The translations under genes and the position numbers were made by a program. A stretch of DNA of 64,000 bases from Beta vulgaris subsp. vulgaris (lineage: Eukaryota > Streptophyta > Magnoliopsida > Caryophyllales > Amaranthaceae): assembly GCF_026745355.1 (NCBI RefSeq), contig NC_079208.1, positions 60,808,892 through 60,872,891 of the forward strand, read 5' to 3'. The notes under the pieces are model-generated. The model searched no databases. It had not been told where the DNA came from and saw nothing but the letters and a program-made list of their open reading frames with translations. Of this stretch, positions 45,651 to 58,608 are shown piece after piece. The first letter of the stretch is position 1. Each line of letters begins with the position of its first letter.

Positions 45651-47930
45651 TAACTGAGTTAATCGTTGTTAGTTATTAAGGGCATTATATGTCATTTTTT
45701 AAAAAAACTCAGTGGTATCTAGTGAATTTTGAAAAAAGTTAGGGTATTTGGTGAATAAGTTTTTTTTTGTCATGTGTATTTGATGAATAAATCGTTATTT
45801 TAAGTAAGGTTGATCATCAATTCATTGCGAAAGCTACTAACTATTCTCGCACAATTATCAAATTGAGCAATTTCTGTCAACTTATTGTTTTTTCCTATTT
45901 CTTGAAGGTAATAATTTGTTTTCCCCTATTTTCTGTCATTTGATGCCAACAAGTGCTCGAGGGTTATACGTTATTTTGTTATATAAATACATAATCCCCA
46001 CTTTCCAAGCAGTGTTTTAATTTGTTTTTAAAACTTGTCAATATATAACTTCAATTATTATTGTTTTTGTTTTTATATATTAAATTATTAAGTGAGATTT
46101 ATATATTGTAACAAGAAATGAGTCAACAAAATCTTCTATACTATTTATTCCATGTCAATTCTTCTTGTATCTTCATTATTGTTCTTGTTATTTCATGATG
46201 TTCTTGATTTTCACATCTTTATATTACAATTTAGGTGAGCCACCGATTTTATCACACAATGATATAACTCATAATCCACTACTAAAAAACGTCTTCTACG
46301 TTTTCCTTATTTTCATTTTGACTTTAAGTCTAATTAAAGCCACTAATCTTTTAAATAAAATTGAGATAATATAGCTATTAATTTGGAACAGGTAAAGTAC
46401 AACAGTATAAAATTAGCCTAGATGTTTTTTGCAGTAATAAGCTATAGTACTAATTTATAATAATATAAAGTACATTTTAAATATGTATGTTGGTAAATGG
46501 TTTTGGTCTCTAGTTAGCTACTCTAGTAGTGAGCAGCAAAAATGACAAATTGTTGATCAGAGTACTTGAACTAAAACATGTGATCAGTTAGCGGGTCCAG
46601 TAAATACTAAATAGCCCACAAAAGATAATTGGACTTCTCACAGTTTTTTCCCCATGTTCCCATCTAATCCACTAACGTATACTTTGTGTACTAGTAGTCT
46701 AGTACTACATAATATAAGTATAGTTTCTTAGTCCACATGCTCGCTGCCCTACTCACATTTCGTCTTTAATGGTTCGATAACAATTTATGAAGTACTCCAT
46801 GTTCCATTAAAAAATGTTCCATGTAACTATACTTTATTTATTTATAGGTGGGTCTAGAACAACTATTGCATTTTTGTTCACGTTGCTTTTAAGAAGAGAC
46901 AACCAATCGTATACTCAAATATATAGACTATTCATTGTAATTAAGACAAGTATTATTAATGTAATAATCATCTAGCTAATTCCTGAACTTTATGATGTAC
47001 TTGTTCTTCCTTTTGTTTCTAGGTTAGCCTTACTTATTGCATGTTTTGGACATGTTTACGTATTACCTACTAGTACTTTTTATTTGATGGCTTTCACTCA
47101 CTAGATATTTTGCGATGTGTAACTTAACTTATAATATTAATACGTCTAAACTTATGTGTTCTTATTTGAGCTTATTGAACCTGAATTCGAATTATTGAAC
47201 ACACACATAGTGCTTTGTCAGCCAATATCCAACCGGCCTTTTGGTCCTTCTTTAGTTCTGATGTGAACTTTCCTTCTTTAGCTCTTATGTGAACTTATTA
47301 GCCTTTACCACATTTATCGGTACTTATCAACCTCATTCTGAACTTATGTGAACTTTCCTTCTTTAGAAATCATGGAAAGACTTATTTCTAGCATTCCAAT
47401 CCCATACCTCTCTTAGTCTCTTCTATCTCAAACATAATAGCTGGCTTAAATAATGATCATATGAGTAATTATGATTATGACTTTATGAGTGAGGGAATGA
47501 TTAATTATTTTATTGATTATATTCGCAAATAACTAAACTTTGTAATACAAATAAATACGGCACATTAGGTTTTCGGTTTTAAGTGGCCGGAGATTAGCTG
47601 TTGAAGTTAACATTATTGTGAGTTGGTGACAAGCGAGGTGATGCAACAGGGACTCGTCAAAAACAACTGTACTTGGTAGTTTTCACAAAATTTGTTAAGA
47701 GTTGAATTTGTATGTCTCGTCAAAATATCATTAGGTAATAATATTTCTTTTACAATTCTGAAATACAGTGACTCATTGTGCTGTAAGGAACTTAATTTCA
47801 TAGAAGTTAAATTTGTATGTTTAAATATCATTTTGTAATACTTTCTATTATAAGTTCAAACAAATCATTTTGCAGTAGTGTTAAGTGTAGGTCAATTTCT
47901 CGTCCTCCTTTTCATTCATCATATCAATAT
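45651..47930. other. Intergenic, no gene seen
   Basis: AT-rich. A ~26-bp direct duplication (ccttttcattcatcatatca) at about 47909 and 47936 precedes the (AT) tract. Confidence 0.45.
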
Positions 47931-47952
47931 ATCTCCTTTTCATTCATCATAT

Positions 47953-47954
<2 letters not shown>

Positions 47955-47990
<36 letters not shown>

Positions 47991-48016
47991 TATAATATTA
48001 TATATATATATATATA
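47955..48016. repeat. (AT)n tract, left flank of TA-targeting element
   Basis: TA-rich microsatellite; a matching tract occurs at 50404-50455 on the other side of the 48017-50403 element. Confidence 0.85.
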
Positions 48017-48412
48017 GGGGTAGGATCCGCTGAAAACACATTTTAATCTGAAAACTGAAAACAATGGTAACTTTTAATCCCTTTAGGGTAATTTTTAACA
48101 CTTTTAGGGTAACTTTTTCCAGTTTTGGGGTAACTTCATTATATTAAGGGTAGTTCTATATATTTCAAGGATAACTTTATTGATTATAAGAGTAACTATT
48201 ACCAATTTTAGGGTAACTTTTACCATTTTAGGGTAATTTTTAGCAATTTTAGCATAATTTTATATAGTGAAAGTATTGGGTCAGACCGTCTGACCCAATA
48301 TTCTCGTCAGACGGGCTGAGTCCAGTATTATAATATACAGCAACGACGCCACCATAACCTTCGCCCAACAAAACGTCGTCTCTCCCACACCCAGAATTCC
48401 CAATCTTCCACC

Positions 48413-48694
48413 ATGACTACCCGTTTCAAGAAAAACAGGAAGAAGAGAGGCCACGTGTCAGCCGGACACGGTCGTGTGGGAAAACACAGAAAACATCCAG
48501 GAGGTAGAGGTAATGCTGGAGGTATGCATCACCATAGAATCATGTTCGATAAATACCATCCAGGGTATTTTGGTAAAGTTGGTATGCGTTATTTTCATAG
48601 GCTTCGTAACAAATTTCATTGCCCCATAGTCAACCTTGATAAGCTTTGGTCAATGGTACCTGATGACGTCAAGGAGAAGGCTTTTAAAGAATAG
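48413..48694 (+). pseudogene. RPL27A: Truncated 60S ribosomal protein L27a gene (captured)
   Basis: [53 protein letters not shown] and [10 protein letters not shown] identify the N-terminal ~90 residues of RPL27A (uL15 family; cytosolic large subunit, normally ~146 residues). The frame is intact from a native-looking start (cttccaccATGACT) with ~60 bp of 5' leader, then ends FKE-stop where MULE filler begins. The missing C-terminal third means no working ribosomal protein. No introns or poly(A) are seen, so either DNA capture of an intronless gene or a retrocopy could be the source. Confidence 0.9.
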
Positions 48695-48715
48695 AGAGAA
48701 AGCAGAGGTTAGTTT

Positions 48716-49205
48716 TCTTTTCAGTTGGACTATGTTTTCTTTCAGTTGGACTATGTTTTCTTTCAGTTGGACTTTTGTTTCTTTCAGTTGGACTTTGTTT
48801 TCTTTCAGTTGGACTTTGTGTTCTTTCAGTTGGACTTTGTTTTCTTTCAGTTAGACTTTGTTTTCTTTCAGTTGGACTAACTGAAACAAAATGAAGACTA
48901 CATGAAGAAAAATGAAGACTACCTGAAAAAGAATAAAAACCAACTGAAATCCAAGTAAGTCTAACTGAAGCACAAAACCAACTGAACAAAAAGAAGACTA
49001 ACTGAAAAAAAAAGACTAACTGAAACAAAATGAAGACTACCTGAAACAAAATGAAGACTACCTGAAAAAGAATAAAGACCAACTGAAACCCAAGTAAGTC
49101 TAACTAAAGCACAAAAACCAACTGAAAAACAAAGAAGACTAACTGAAAACAAAATGAAGACTACCTGGAAAAAAATGAAGACTACCTGAAAAAAAATTGG
49201 AACCA
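48716..49205. repeat. Inverted minisatellite arrays in MULE 2
   Basis: Eight-odd ~20-bp units with ctttcagttggac run to 48882, then ~15 units of the opposite sense (actaactgaaa, gaagactacctgaaa). The two halves can fold on each other. Confidence 0.85.
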
Positions 49206-50403
49206 CCTGAAAGTCGTCCGACCAAGATTATGGTCGGACGAGTCCGACATAATACGTTCTCTTTTATATATATTTCAAGGGTAACTTTTAACACTTTTAA
49301 GGTAACTTTATATGCTATAAGAGTAACTTCTTACACTTCTAAGATAACTAAAAAAAATTTCAAAACAACAATAACTCGATTTATCAACACTTGCAATAAC
49401 ATTCAACGAATCTAGTATAACAATTACTCATCAAATCACAAACAAACCAGATCTCGACAAATAAAATTGTATATATTTGAAAATAACACCAGACCAATCC
49501 AAATCAAGACCACGATTTTGGTATACGCCATAAACCCATAACAATAAAGCAGACATCCAAGGCCAAGATCAATCAATATTTATTTTCTTAGCTTAGAATA
49601 AAGTTTTGCAAGTTTTTTCTATAGTTTCGCCCAAATACTTAGAAAGTTTTTCATTTTTGCGCATATTAGATGGAATATTTTGTTTTCCAAAAACACCTCC
49701 GACGAACTCCTCCCCACTATTCTCATGGTAGTCGACGAACAAATACCTGAGTATGAAATTTCCGGCGAATTAGCCGGCGATCATGAACTCGTGCGAGGTG
49801 TTTGGATTTTACTCAGAAATCTAGTGGAAATTATCATCAGATTGCAGGTGTTGAGTATAACTTGCCTGAATTTATGTACGATGATGCGAATTTGGTGGAA
49901 TTGGTTACTTTTTTATGTAGATTTTCTCCTCAAGGATTATATAATTGGAATTTTTTGAAGTTACTGAGTATAACGAAAATTGAATTAGATGAGGAGATGA
50001 TTTCTAGGGTTTTGTGTGGATTTTACTCAAAAATCTACTGCTCCGATCCCCGCATGTTGGCGTTGTTGATGTCGCCTTGTGGTGGTCCGGCAAAGTAATA
50101 AAGGGAATTACGCTTCCCTGTGTTGTGTGTGTTGCGTTATTGCAGAGGAGTAAATAGAGAAGTAGAGATGCAAATCTTTTCTGTCATTGATGAAGGAGGA
50201 GAGAGAAAAAAATGAAAGGCTAAATGTGCGTGGGTTAGATATTTAGAGGAGAGAGAGAGGGGCAAAGTTTTATGAGCAGAGAGGGAGAGTGTTAGAGTGG
50301 GATAGAGGGTAATGAAAATATTGACCGCACGATCAAAATCAACGGTCCAGATGTTTTGTTTTCAGTTTTCATATTAAGAGTTGTTTTCACAAGATCTTGT
50401 TCC

Positions 50404-50422
50404 TATATATATATATATAATA

Positions 50423-50455
<33 letters not shown>

Positions 50456-50456
50456 C
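50404..50456. repeat. (AT)n tract, right flank
   Basis: TA-rich tract directly joining the copia LTR remnant. Confidence 0.85.
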
Positions 50457-51990
50457 CTCAGTCTAGAGTCCTATTAGGAATAACAACCTATTCCTAAATT
50501 CTATCTTTACAACATTATCTTTTATATTCCTAACACCCTCCCTCAAGTTGGAGCGTAAAAATCACGAACGCCCAACTTGGACAACAAAAATTCAAACTGA
50601 GCCCTACCAAGCGCTTTGGTAAAAATGTCTGCCAGCTGAAACTTGTTAGGAACATAGGACGGACTCACAAGGCCTTCAGTCACAGCATCACGGACAAAAT
50701 GACAATCTGCCTCAATGTGTTTAGTATGTTCATGGAACACCGGATTCTTGGCGATGTATAAAGCAGATTGACTATCACAATATAACCGCATGCCTGCAGG
50801 ATGTTGCACCTCAAGATCACCTAGTAACTGCTTCAACCACTTTAATTCACACACAATGGCAGCCATCGAACGATATTCTGCCTCTGCAGACGACCTAGAA
50901 ACTGTAGGCTACTTCTTAGTCTTCCAGGTTATTGGGGAATAACCCAACAATACAAACCATCCACTCAGTGATCTCCTAATAAGAGGACAACTTGCCCAAT
51001 CCGAATCACACCACCCTTCAAGGCGGAGATCACTATCAGAACGAAATAATATACCTTGTCCTGGATTCTTCTTCAAACAGCGAACCATTCTTAAAGCCGC
51101 CTCCCAATGAGATACCTTAGGTACCTACATAAACTGTGACAAAATGTGTACAGAATATGCCAGATCAGGTCTCGTAACAGCAAGGTAAATCAATCTGCCC
51201 ATCAATCTGCGATACTTTTTTGGATCCTCAAACACAAGATCATCCGCCACAGCCAGCTGATGATGTTGTTCCATAGGAAACTCTGCAGGTTTTAGCCCCA
51301 AGTAACCCTGTCTCCGCAATGATATCCAATGCATACTTCCTCTGACTCATAAAAATGCCCTGTGGCCCCCTTGCAATCTCAAGGCCAAGGAAATATTTCA
51401 AAGCACCCAAATCCTTCATTTTGAAACACTTCCCAAGATAAGCTTTAAAGTTCAGTAAAGCTTTCTGATCATTTCCTGCAATAATCATGTCATCCACATA
51501 GATGAGAACATTCAGCTAAACAGTATCCCTGGAGAATGTAAACAAGGAATAGTCAGAGTAAGACTGCGTAAATTCATATGTTTTCAACGTAGTAGCCAAT
51601 TTTGCGAACCAACATCTAGGTGCCTGCTTCAGGCTATACAATGATTTTTTTCATCCTGCACACTAGATTAGTATTATTTTTCTAAAATCTAGGAGGAATC
51701 TTCATGTACACCTCCTCCTCCAAATCACCATGTAAGAAAGCATTGTGAACATCCATTTGATGAATTTCCTATTTCTTTACTGCTGCCACTGCCAGGAAAG
51801 TGTGCACTGTCGTCATTTTTGCTACTGGGGCAAAAGTTTCATTATAATCAATTCCTTCCACCTGATGATGGCGCCAAAGATAACCAACCGTGCCTTTAAT
51901 CGCTAAAGGTTTCCTTTCTCATCGTATTTTTCTGTATATACCCACTTACTCTCCAAGGCCTTCTTGCCGGGAGGAAGTGACTGCAATTCC
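50457..51990 (-). pseudogene. Truncated copia retrotransposon: LTR remnant, RNase H and reverse transcriptase
   Basis: Minus strand. From 50535 downward is an LTR start (TGTTAGGAATAT...), cut off by the (AT) tract. Above it the RNase H part is open (50543-50866: [49 protein letters not shown]). The RT part is broken into frames 51125-51334 and 51240-51497, with [11 protein letters not shown] preceded by a stop. RT sequence fades near 51990; gag, protease and integrase are absent. Confidence 0.85.
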
Positions 51991-52235
51991 CATAACAAGT
52001 AAGGAACACATTATACTATTAAAATTTTTGGCAAATAGAATACTTTCCATCTCAAGAGTATGCACGTATATTTAGAATATTTGAATATAATTATCACCTT
52101 TTTTAAAATAGTAGTGATTAATCTAGAAGAGTTATTGGTTTTAATTTGTCTTTAGCTTTGAAACCAATCCAAATACATAAAGATGTTATAAAATTAAGAG
52201 GATTATAGAGTATTGAGAAGAAAGATGATAGAGAA
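51991..52235. other. Short spacer between two copia elements
   Basis: AT-rich, nothing recognised. Confidence 0.5.
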
Positions 52236-52392
52236 GGTTGTATTATTCACCTCATGGGGTACACATATGTATATACAGAATAATGGGAGAGTTTACGGAA
52301 TGCGAAAAGTCACGAGGGGATGTCAAAGGTTAGGTAATGCAAAAGGTTGGACATCCACCTATAATTATTCCATACATAATTATTACATAACA
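52236..52392 (-). repeat. 3' LTR of the copia element
   Basis: About 157 bp, minus-strand start TGTTATGTAATAATT at 52392. Differs from the 5' LTR (58609-58770) at about five sites, ~97% identity. The outermost five bases (TGTTA on plus strand) are missing or replaced. Confidence 0.88.
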
Positions 52393-52401
52393 CTCCCCCT
52401 T
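52393..52401 (-). other. Polypurine tract of the copia element
   Basis: Minus-strand AAGGGGGAG directly before the 3' LTR. Confidence 0.75.
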
Positions 52402-52526
52402 GGATGTCCAACATATAAAATATGTCTTACAATGCGCATAAGATGATGCTGCCTCATTAAAAACCTTACCAGGAAAAACCCAGTGGGAAAAAAACCATGG
52501 TTAAGGAAAAAAGAGTACAGCGCGCA

Positions 52527-55500
52527 TTAACTCCCCCTCATAAAAATATCAGTGAAGTTCTTTGAGAGAACGCATTCCAATTTGTCGAACCAGCCTCTTA
52601 AAAGTAGCGTTGGAAGTGCCTTAGTAAATAGATCTGCCAAATTTTCACTTGAACGAACTTGTTGAACATCAATATCGCCACTTTTCTGTAGTTCATGAGT
52701 GAAGAAGAATTTTGGTGAGATATGTTTTGTCCTATCGCCCTTGATGTATCCTTCCGAGAGCTGTGCAATACATGCTGCATTGTCCTCATACAAAACTGTT
52801 GGAGTCAACCTCTCAGATGATAGACCACAATCTTCTTGTATATGCTGGATTAGAGATCTTAACCACACACATTCACGACTAGCCTCATGAATTGCTAGAA
52901 TTTCTGCATGGTTGGAAGAAGTAGCTACAATGGTTTGCTTCATTGAGCGCCAGGAGATGGCAGTACCACCATGTGTAAACACATATCCAGTTTGTGATCG
53001 AGCATTGTGAGGATCAGATAAATACCCTGCATCTGCAAAACCAATCATTGCTTCTTTCGATAGGTTAGAAAAGAATAAGCCCTTATCCTTTGTACCTTGG
53101 AGGTAACGAAATATGTGCTTAATTCCATTCCAATGCCTTCGGGTAGGGCATGAGCTAAACCTTGCTAATAAATTAACAGAAAATGATATGTCAGGCCGTG
53201 TATGACTAGCAAGGTACATCAATGCTCCTATTGCACTTAGATATGGTATTTCAGGACCAAGGATGTCCTCATTACTTTCCAGGACGAAATGGATCATTAT
53301 TTACATCAAGTGATCTAACTACCATCGGACTGGTCAACGGATGTGCTTTATCCATATAAAATCCTCAAGCACCTTGTCTGTGTATGATGTTTGATGCACA
53401 AGGATTCCATCTTCAGGTGCTCAATTGCAGTCCTAGACAAAATTTTGTTTTTCCAAGGTCTTTCATCTCAAATTCCTCTTCAAGTATTCTATTGTCACCA
53501 AAATCTCTTCAGGAGTTCCGATGATATTTAGATCGTCAACATATACAGCAACAATGACAAAACCTGACCCAAATCTCTTTATAAAAATGCATGGGCTAAT
53601 AGGGTCATTCTTATAATTTTCTTTCAACAAATATTCACTAAGGCGATTGTACCACATGCGCCCAGATTGTTTCAATCCATACAGGGATCTATTCAATTTA
53701 ATAGAATATTGTCCTCGAGATCCTGAACTTGCTGCTTCTGGCAGCCTAAATCCTTCCGGAAGTCTCATATATATCTCATTATCCAGTGGGCCATACAAAT
53801 AAGCTGGTGACTACATCTAATAAGCGTAAATCAAGTCCTTCTCTTACTGCCAGGCTGATCAAGAATCTAAAAGTAGTCGCATCCACCACAGGGGAGTAGG
53901 TCTCCTCATAATCAATCCCAGGTCTTTGAGAAAATCCTTGTGCAACTAAACGTGCTTTATATCTTACAATTTCGTTCTTTTCATTTCTCTTGCGCACAAA
54001 GACCCATTTATATCCCACTGGTTTAACACCTGCAGGTGTGCGGACTACTGGTCCAAACACTTCTCTCTTTGCCAGAGATTTTAATTCTGCATCAATTGCT
54101 TCTTTCCATTTTGGCCAATCATCTCTTTGTCTACACTGATCCATGGATCTTGGTTCTTGATCCTCTTCATTATTCATGACATCAAGTGCTATATTATAGC
54201 AAAAACATTATCGACGTCGACTTTATTTCGGTTCCATGTTATTCCAGACATGACATAATTTGTTGAGATCTCTTCATTTTCAGGTACCTGAATTTCTTCT
54301 GGAATAATATTATTTGGCATGTCCACGATCTCTTCTGGAGATCCACCAGAATGTGTCAGATCCTCAAATTGGCCATTGTCAATTGTTGCTCCTTTTCTTT
54401 TTCGAGGATTCTTATCTTTGGAACCAACTGGTCTACCACGTTTTAAGCGTGGTTTTGAATCATTAGCAACTTGATGTTGTCCTTCTGGGACATCAATTTT
54501 TATAGGAGCATTCACAGCTGGTATATGTGACTTAGTCACTCTATTTGGGTCAGAAAATGCATCTGGCAGTTGATTTGCTAAGTTCTGTAAATGAATTATC
54601 TTTTGAACTTCTATTTCACATTGTCTAGTACGAGGATCAAGATGAGATAATGATAATTCATTCCAACTGATTTCCTTTACCAGCTGTTTGTTTTCTCCCC
54701 TAATATTGGGAAAACCGACTCGTTAAAGTGACAATCTGCAAAACGAGCCGTGAACAGATCCCCTGTTGTCGGCTCTAAATATTTGATTATTGATGGGGAT
54801 TCATACCCAACATATATTCCTAACCTCCTTTGAGGACCCATCTTAGTACGCTGTGGTGGAGCAATTGGAACATATACAGCACATCCAAAAATTCGTAGAT
54901 GGGAGATATTTGGTTCCTGACCCAAAACCAATTGTGATGGGGAGAACTTATGATGACTTGTTGGCCTCATGCGAATGAGTGCTGCTGCATGTAATATGGC
55001 ATGTCCCCAAGCAGAAATGGGAAGTTTAGATTTCATGAGCAATGGTCTGGCAATGAACTGAAGTCGCTTAATGAATGACTCTGCAAGACCATTTGGGTGT
55101 GAACATGCGCTACAGGATGTTCAACACTTATTCCAATTGACATGCAATAATTATAAAAGGCCTCAGAAGTAAATTCACCAGCATTGTCAAGACGAATAGT
55201 CTTGATGGGATAATCTGGAAAATGTGCTCGTAATCTGATAATTGGGCAAGTAGTCTCGCAAACGCCAGGTTACGAGTTGATAATAATGATACATGTGACC
55301 ATCTAGTTGATGCATCAATTAAAACCATAAAATATCTAAATGGCCCACATGGTGGGTGTATTGGCCCACAAATATCTCCTTGTATACGCTCTAAGAAATT
55401 AATAGATTAATAAATCTTGGCTGGTGATGGCCGAATAATTAACTTGCCTTGTGAGCAAGCAGCACAAGAATGACTTTGAAGAATCTGCTGGCTCTTCAAA

Positions 55501-57303
55501 GAATGTCCACATGAATTTTCAATGATTTTTCGCATCATCACAGAACCGGGATGGCCTAACCGGTCATGCCAAATTGTAAAGTCATCAGTAAACTTCTGGT
55601 TTAGTATAGAATGTGCTTCAATTGCACTTATCTTTGTGTAGTACAAACCAGTAGAGAATGCAGGCAATTTCTCTAAAACATTTTTGGTGCCTTGGGATAT
55701 GCTTGTGATTTGAAGATATTCATCATTCCCTTCATTTATTGTCTCAATATGATATCCGTTATGACGGATGTCTTTAAAGCTCAATAAATTCCTTTGAGAC
55801 TTAGGGGAGTATAATGCATCAACAATTTCAAATTTTGTTCCCATAGGCATTAATATATTTGCTCTTCCGGAGCCTTCAATAATTTTTGTACTACCAGATA
55901 TAGTACTCACACTTATGCTTTTCATTATCAATTGAGAAAAATATCTCTTGCTTTTAAGTATAGTATGAGTAGTGGCACTGTCTGCTAAGCACACATCTTC
56001 ACCTCTTAATGCTAATTGAGCTTGAGTACTCATGATCTTCAAAAATTAAAATAAGATAAAATCACAAACTAATAATAATAAAAAAAAAAAACTTATTGAG
56101 AAGTTTAAACCAAACAAAGTCCATAAAGTCATAAATTGATGTCAAAAGATGATAGTAAAGTCCATAATGCAAATAGATTAATAAACGTAAACTATTAGAG
56201 TTCTATTCATAAAAGATCAAAGTTCATGTCTCTCAAATCTCAATTATTCCCTTCGGGGGTGGTGAAGAAATCAGCAACTTAATTCCAAGTGTGTTGCATT
56301 GTCATGAGCAAAATCACCTTCACCGTCCTCGAACACAAGATTTGTCTCTACCTTCTTTCCTTTTTGCTTCAATGATTGCTGGTAGAGATCAATAAGATGC
56401 TTTGGGGTACGACATACACGAGACCAGTGACCATTTCCTCCACAACGGTAGCACACACTGGTCGCATTATCCTTCTCGTGTTTGGTACCATTGTTATTGT
56501 CCCACTTCTGGTGAGAATAGGAGTTCTTGGAGTAACCACCTCGACCTCTATTGGTCCATAACCACCTCGACCTCCACTAGGTCCATAACCACCTCGACCT
56601 CTAGTAGGTTTATATCCTCTTCCACGGCCACACCTCTACCACGGCCTCGACCCCTGCTACTGGCATGGTCTTTATTATTTATTGTCTTTCCATCATGGGA
56701 TGCAGCATTCGCTTCAGGGAATGGTGCAGAACCAGTAGGTCGTAACTCGTGGTTTTTTAATAATAGCTCGTCATTTTGTTCAGCCACAAGTAGACAAGAT
56801 ATGAGTTCAGAGTATTTCGTGAAACCCTTTTCACGATATTGTTTGCTTAAAAGAGATTATCTTTGTGAAAGGTGTGTAAGTCTTTTCCAACATCTCATCA
56901 TCAGTTATTTTTTCCCCACATAGTTTCAGTTTAGAAGTTATTTGAACATGGCTGAGTTGTAATCACTGATAGATTTATAATCTTGCAGTCTTAAATTTAG
57001 CCATTCATAACGAGCTGAGGGAAGTATCACAGTTTTCTGGTGGTCATATCTTTCCTTTAAATTACTCCAAAGCACCTCTGGGTCTTTAACAGTTAAATAT
57101 TCATTCTTTAGAGCCTCATGAAGGTGATGGCGAAGGAATATCATAGCTTTGGCCTTATCTTGATCCGATTCATTATTTCCGGCCTTGATAGTATTACCAA
57201 GACCCTTTGCAGCCAAATGGATTTCAGCATCTAATACCCATGATAAATAGTTTTTTCCAGTGATATCAAGAGCCACAAATTCAAGTTTCGCGAGATTTGA
57301 CAT
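52527..57303 (-). pseudogene. Copia gag-pol polyprotein, multiply frameshifted
   Basis: Starts MSNLAKLEFVALDITGKNYL (57303, gag). A CYRCGGNGHWSRVC zinc knuckle is at 56271-56456. Protease with LADSATTHTI and GAG-pre-integrase with WHDRLGHPG and CAACSQGK occupy 55407-56042. Integrase fragments lie at 55128-55328 and 54677-55042 (LRIFGCAVYVP, YVGYES). RT spans 54177-53463 (YKARLVAQGF, LYGLKQSGRMWY, YVDDLNIIGT). RNase H is at 52527-53297 (DISFSVNLLAR, YLQGTKDKGL, ADLFTKALP). At least six open segments in different frames mean the element cannot make its own proteins. Confidence 0.9.
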
Positions 57304-58596
57304 AATTCACTATACAAAATAATATTGCAAGAGGAAATTAAATAGGATCCAATAAACATATACTATATGGAAAACCACTATTAATGAATCAAACCTACTC
57401 AATAATACTCAGTCGTTGCAATTATGGTTGAGATTAGTAATAGAATTAAAACATACAATAACGTCCGAGCCCATTTATATTCTATACTTATTCTCCAGAT
57501 TCTCGCATTATGAAAACAGTTTGCCTCATAAAATAGTAGTTCTGTCTAACACTGGCCATTTTGTAGTTTGATTTGAGAATCTATGCTTCTTTATATATTC
57601 TACAAGTCTTCAGATTTTCATTGACAATGATTGCAACTTTATAATTTAGAAAGTGTATTAACAGAAGTAGTTTGAAGTAAGTGCTAGAATGATGATAAAA
57701 AAAAAAATCACTGATATTTAAACAATGAGACCAATATGTACAATGCTGTGGAATTATGATATAATCATACAACGATCAAATTATACAACAATCATTAAAA
57801 TAATAATATAAACACTGTATGGAAAACATTAGGTGTAGTACTATGCATTAAGAATTCCCAGAACTCCATATTTTCTTGACACATGTATAATCATATAAAG
57901 AATCAAAAAAACTATTGTTGTTGTACTGTTAATTGCTACGCTAACTTTATACAACTATTCACTATTAAAAATTGCTTTTGTTTATTTGTTCAACTGTGGC
58001 CTGTGCGACTACAATTATATCATATAACGGTTGTAATGTAATAAAGGGGAATCTAAAAGCATGTCAAACTAGAAGATCATAACTACAATAAATTAATAAA
58101 ACAAGGAGAACTAAAATCAAGACTATGCAACATATATATAGAAACACCCCTGATTTGTGACTTGTGCATCATCTTATGCGCATTGTAAGTCATATTTTAT
58201 ATGTTGGACATCCAAGGGGGAGTGTTATGTAATAATTATGTATGGAATAATTATAGGTGGATGTCCAACCTTTTGCATTACCTGACCTTTGACATCCCCT
58301 CGTGACTTATAAATTGTATAAAGCAAAACAAAACCTACTGAATACAAAACCGACCGACACAGTAATTGGGAGTAGTGAATCAAGACGAACTAGTACTGTT
58401 GTAATATAATACTTCGTAAAATCTACACTATAAATCACACGAAATCAATCCAAACAAGAATCGGTATAACATTGCAATAATAATTTAGTGATGATCAGAA
58501 CATATATAGTAAGTATTAGATGTGTACCTTTTGCCGCGAGTTATAAGTACTGAGTAATACTGATTGAGCAAAACGAATAGCTCTAATTAGACAATC
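57304..58596 (-). other. 5' leader region of the copia element
   Basis: Long AT-rich region between PBS and gag start. It holds the inverted fragment at 58157-58312 and no coding sequence. Confidence 0.55.
58157..58312 (+). repeat. Inverted 3'-end/LTR fragment of the same copia family
   Basis: Reads in plus orientation atcttatgcgcattgtaag, ccaagggggag (PPT) then tgttatgtaataattatg and most of an LTR, i.e. the mirror of 52290-52445. A relative's 3' end has therefore been inserted or rearranged here in opposite sense. Confidence 0.88.
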
Positions 58597-58608
58597 ATGC
58601 TGATAACG
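58597..58608 (-). other. Primer-binding site of the copia element
   Basis: Minus-strand CGTTATCAGCA directly after the 5' LTR, of the TTATCAGCA type found in some plant copia lineages. Confidence 0.5.

Larger units (their letters stand above)
48267..49261 (+). mobile_element. MULE 2 (Pack-MULE-like), carries an RPL27A fragment
   Basis: Perfect 9-bp TSD TTTTATATA at 48258-48266 and 49262-49270. Same family as MULE 1: GTGAAAGTATTGGGTCAGA left end with terminal hairpin (48274-48300) and CGTCCGACCA/TGGTCGGACG hairpin (49215-49240) near the right end. Interior: captured gene piece, then a ctttcagttgg array that inverts to ccaactgaaa at about 48885. No transposase. Confidence 0.88.
48017..50403. 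mobile_element. Element with ~50-bp TIRs inserted in an (AT)n tract
   Basis: Ends GGGGTAGGATCC... and ...AGATCTTGTTCC, followed inward by matching tgaaaacac / gttttcac and ctgaaaactgaaaaca / tgttttcagttttcat, form imperfect ~50-bp TIRs. The left subterminal part repeats gggtaacttt many times. MULE 2 lies inside; without it the element is ~1.4 kb. The right part (49680-50098) has a frame with a duplicated ggattttactca motif (GFYSKIY, WILLRN) that I do not recognise, possibly captured coding sequence. Plant elements that target TA repeats are known. Confidence 0.7.

Noticed and set aside
48684..49206. Open frames of repeated FQLVF/PTERKQS-type peptides
   Set aside because: Translations of the MULE 2 minisatellite; the repeats are short motif arrays, not protein repeats.
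56402..56923. 173-codon plus-strand frame
   Set aside because: It is the antisense of the copia zinc-knuckle and linker region; the minus strand has the real motif CYRCGGNGHW.
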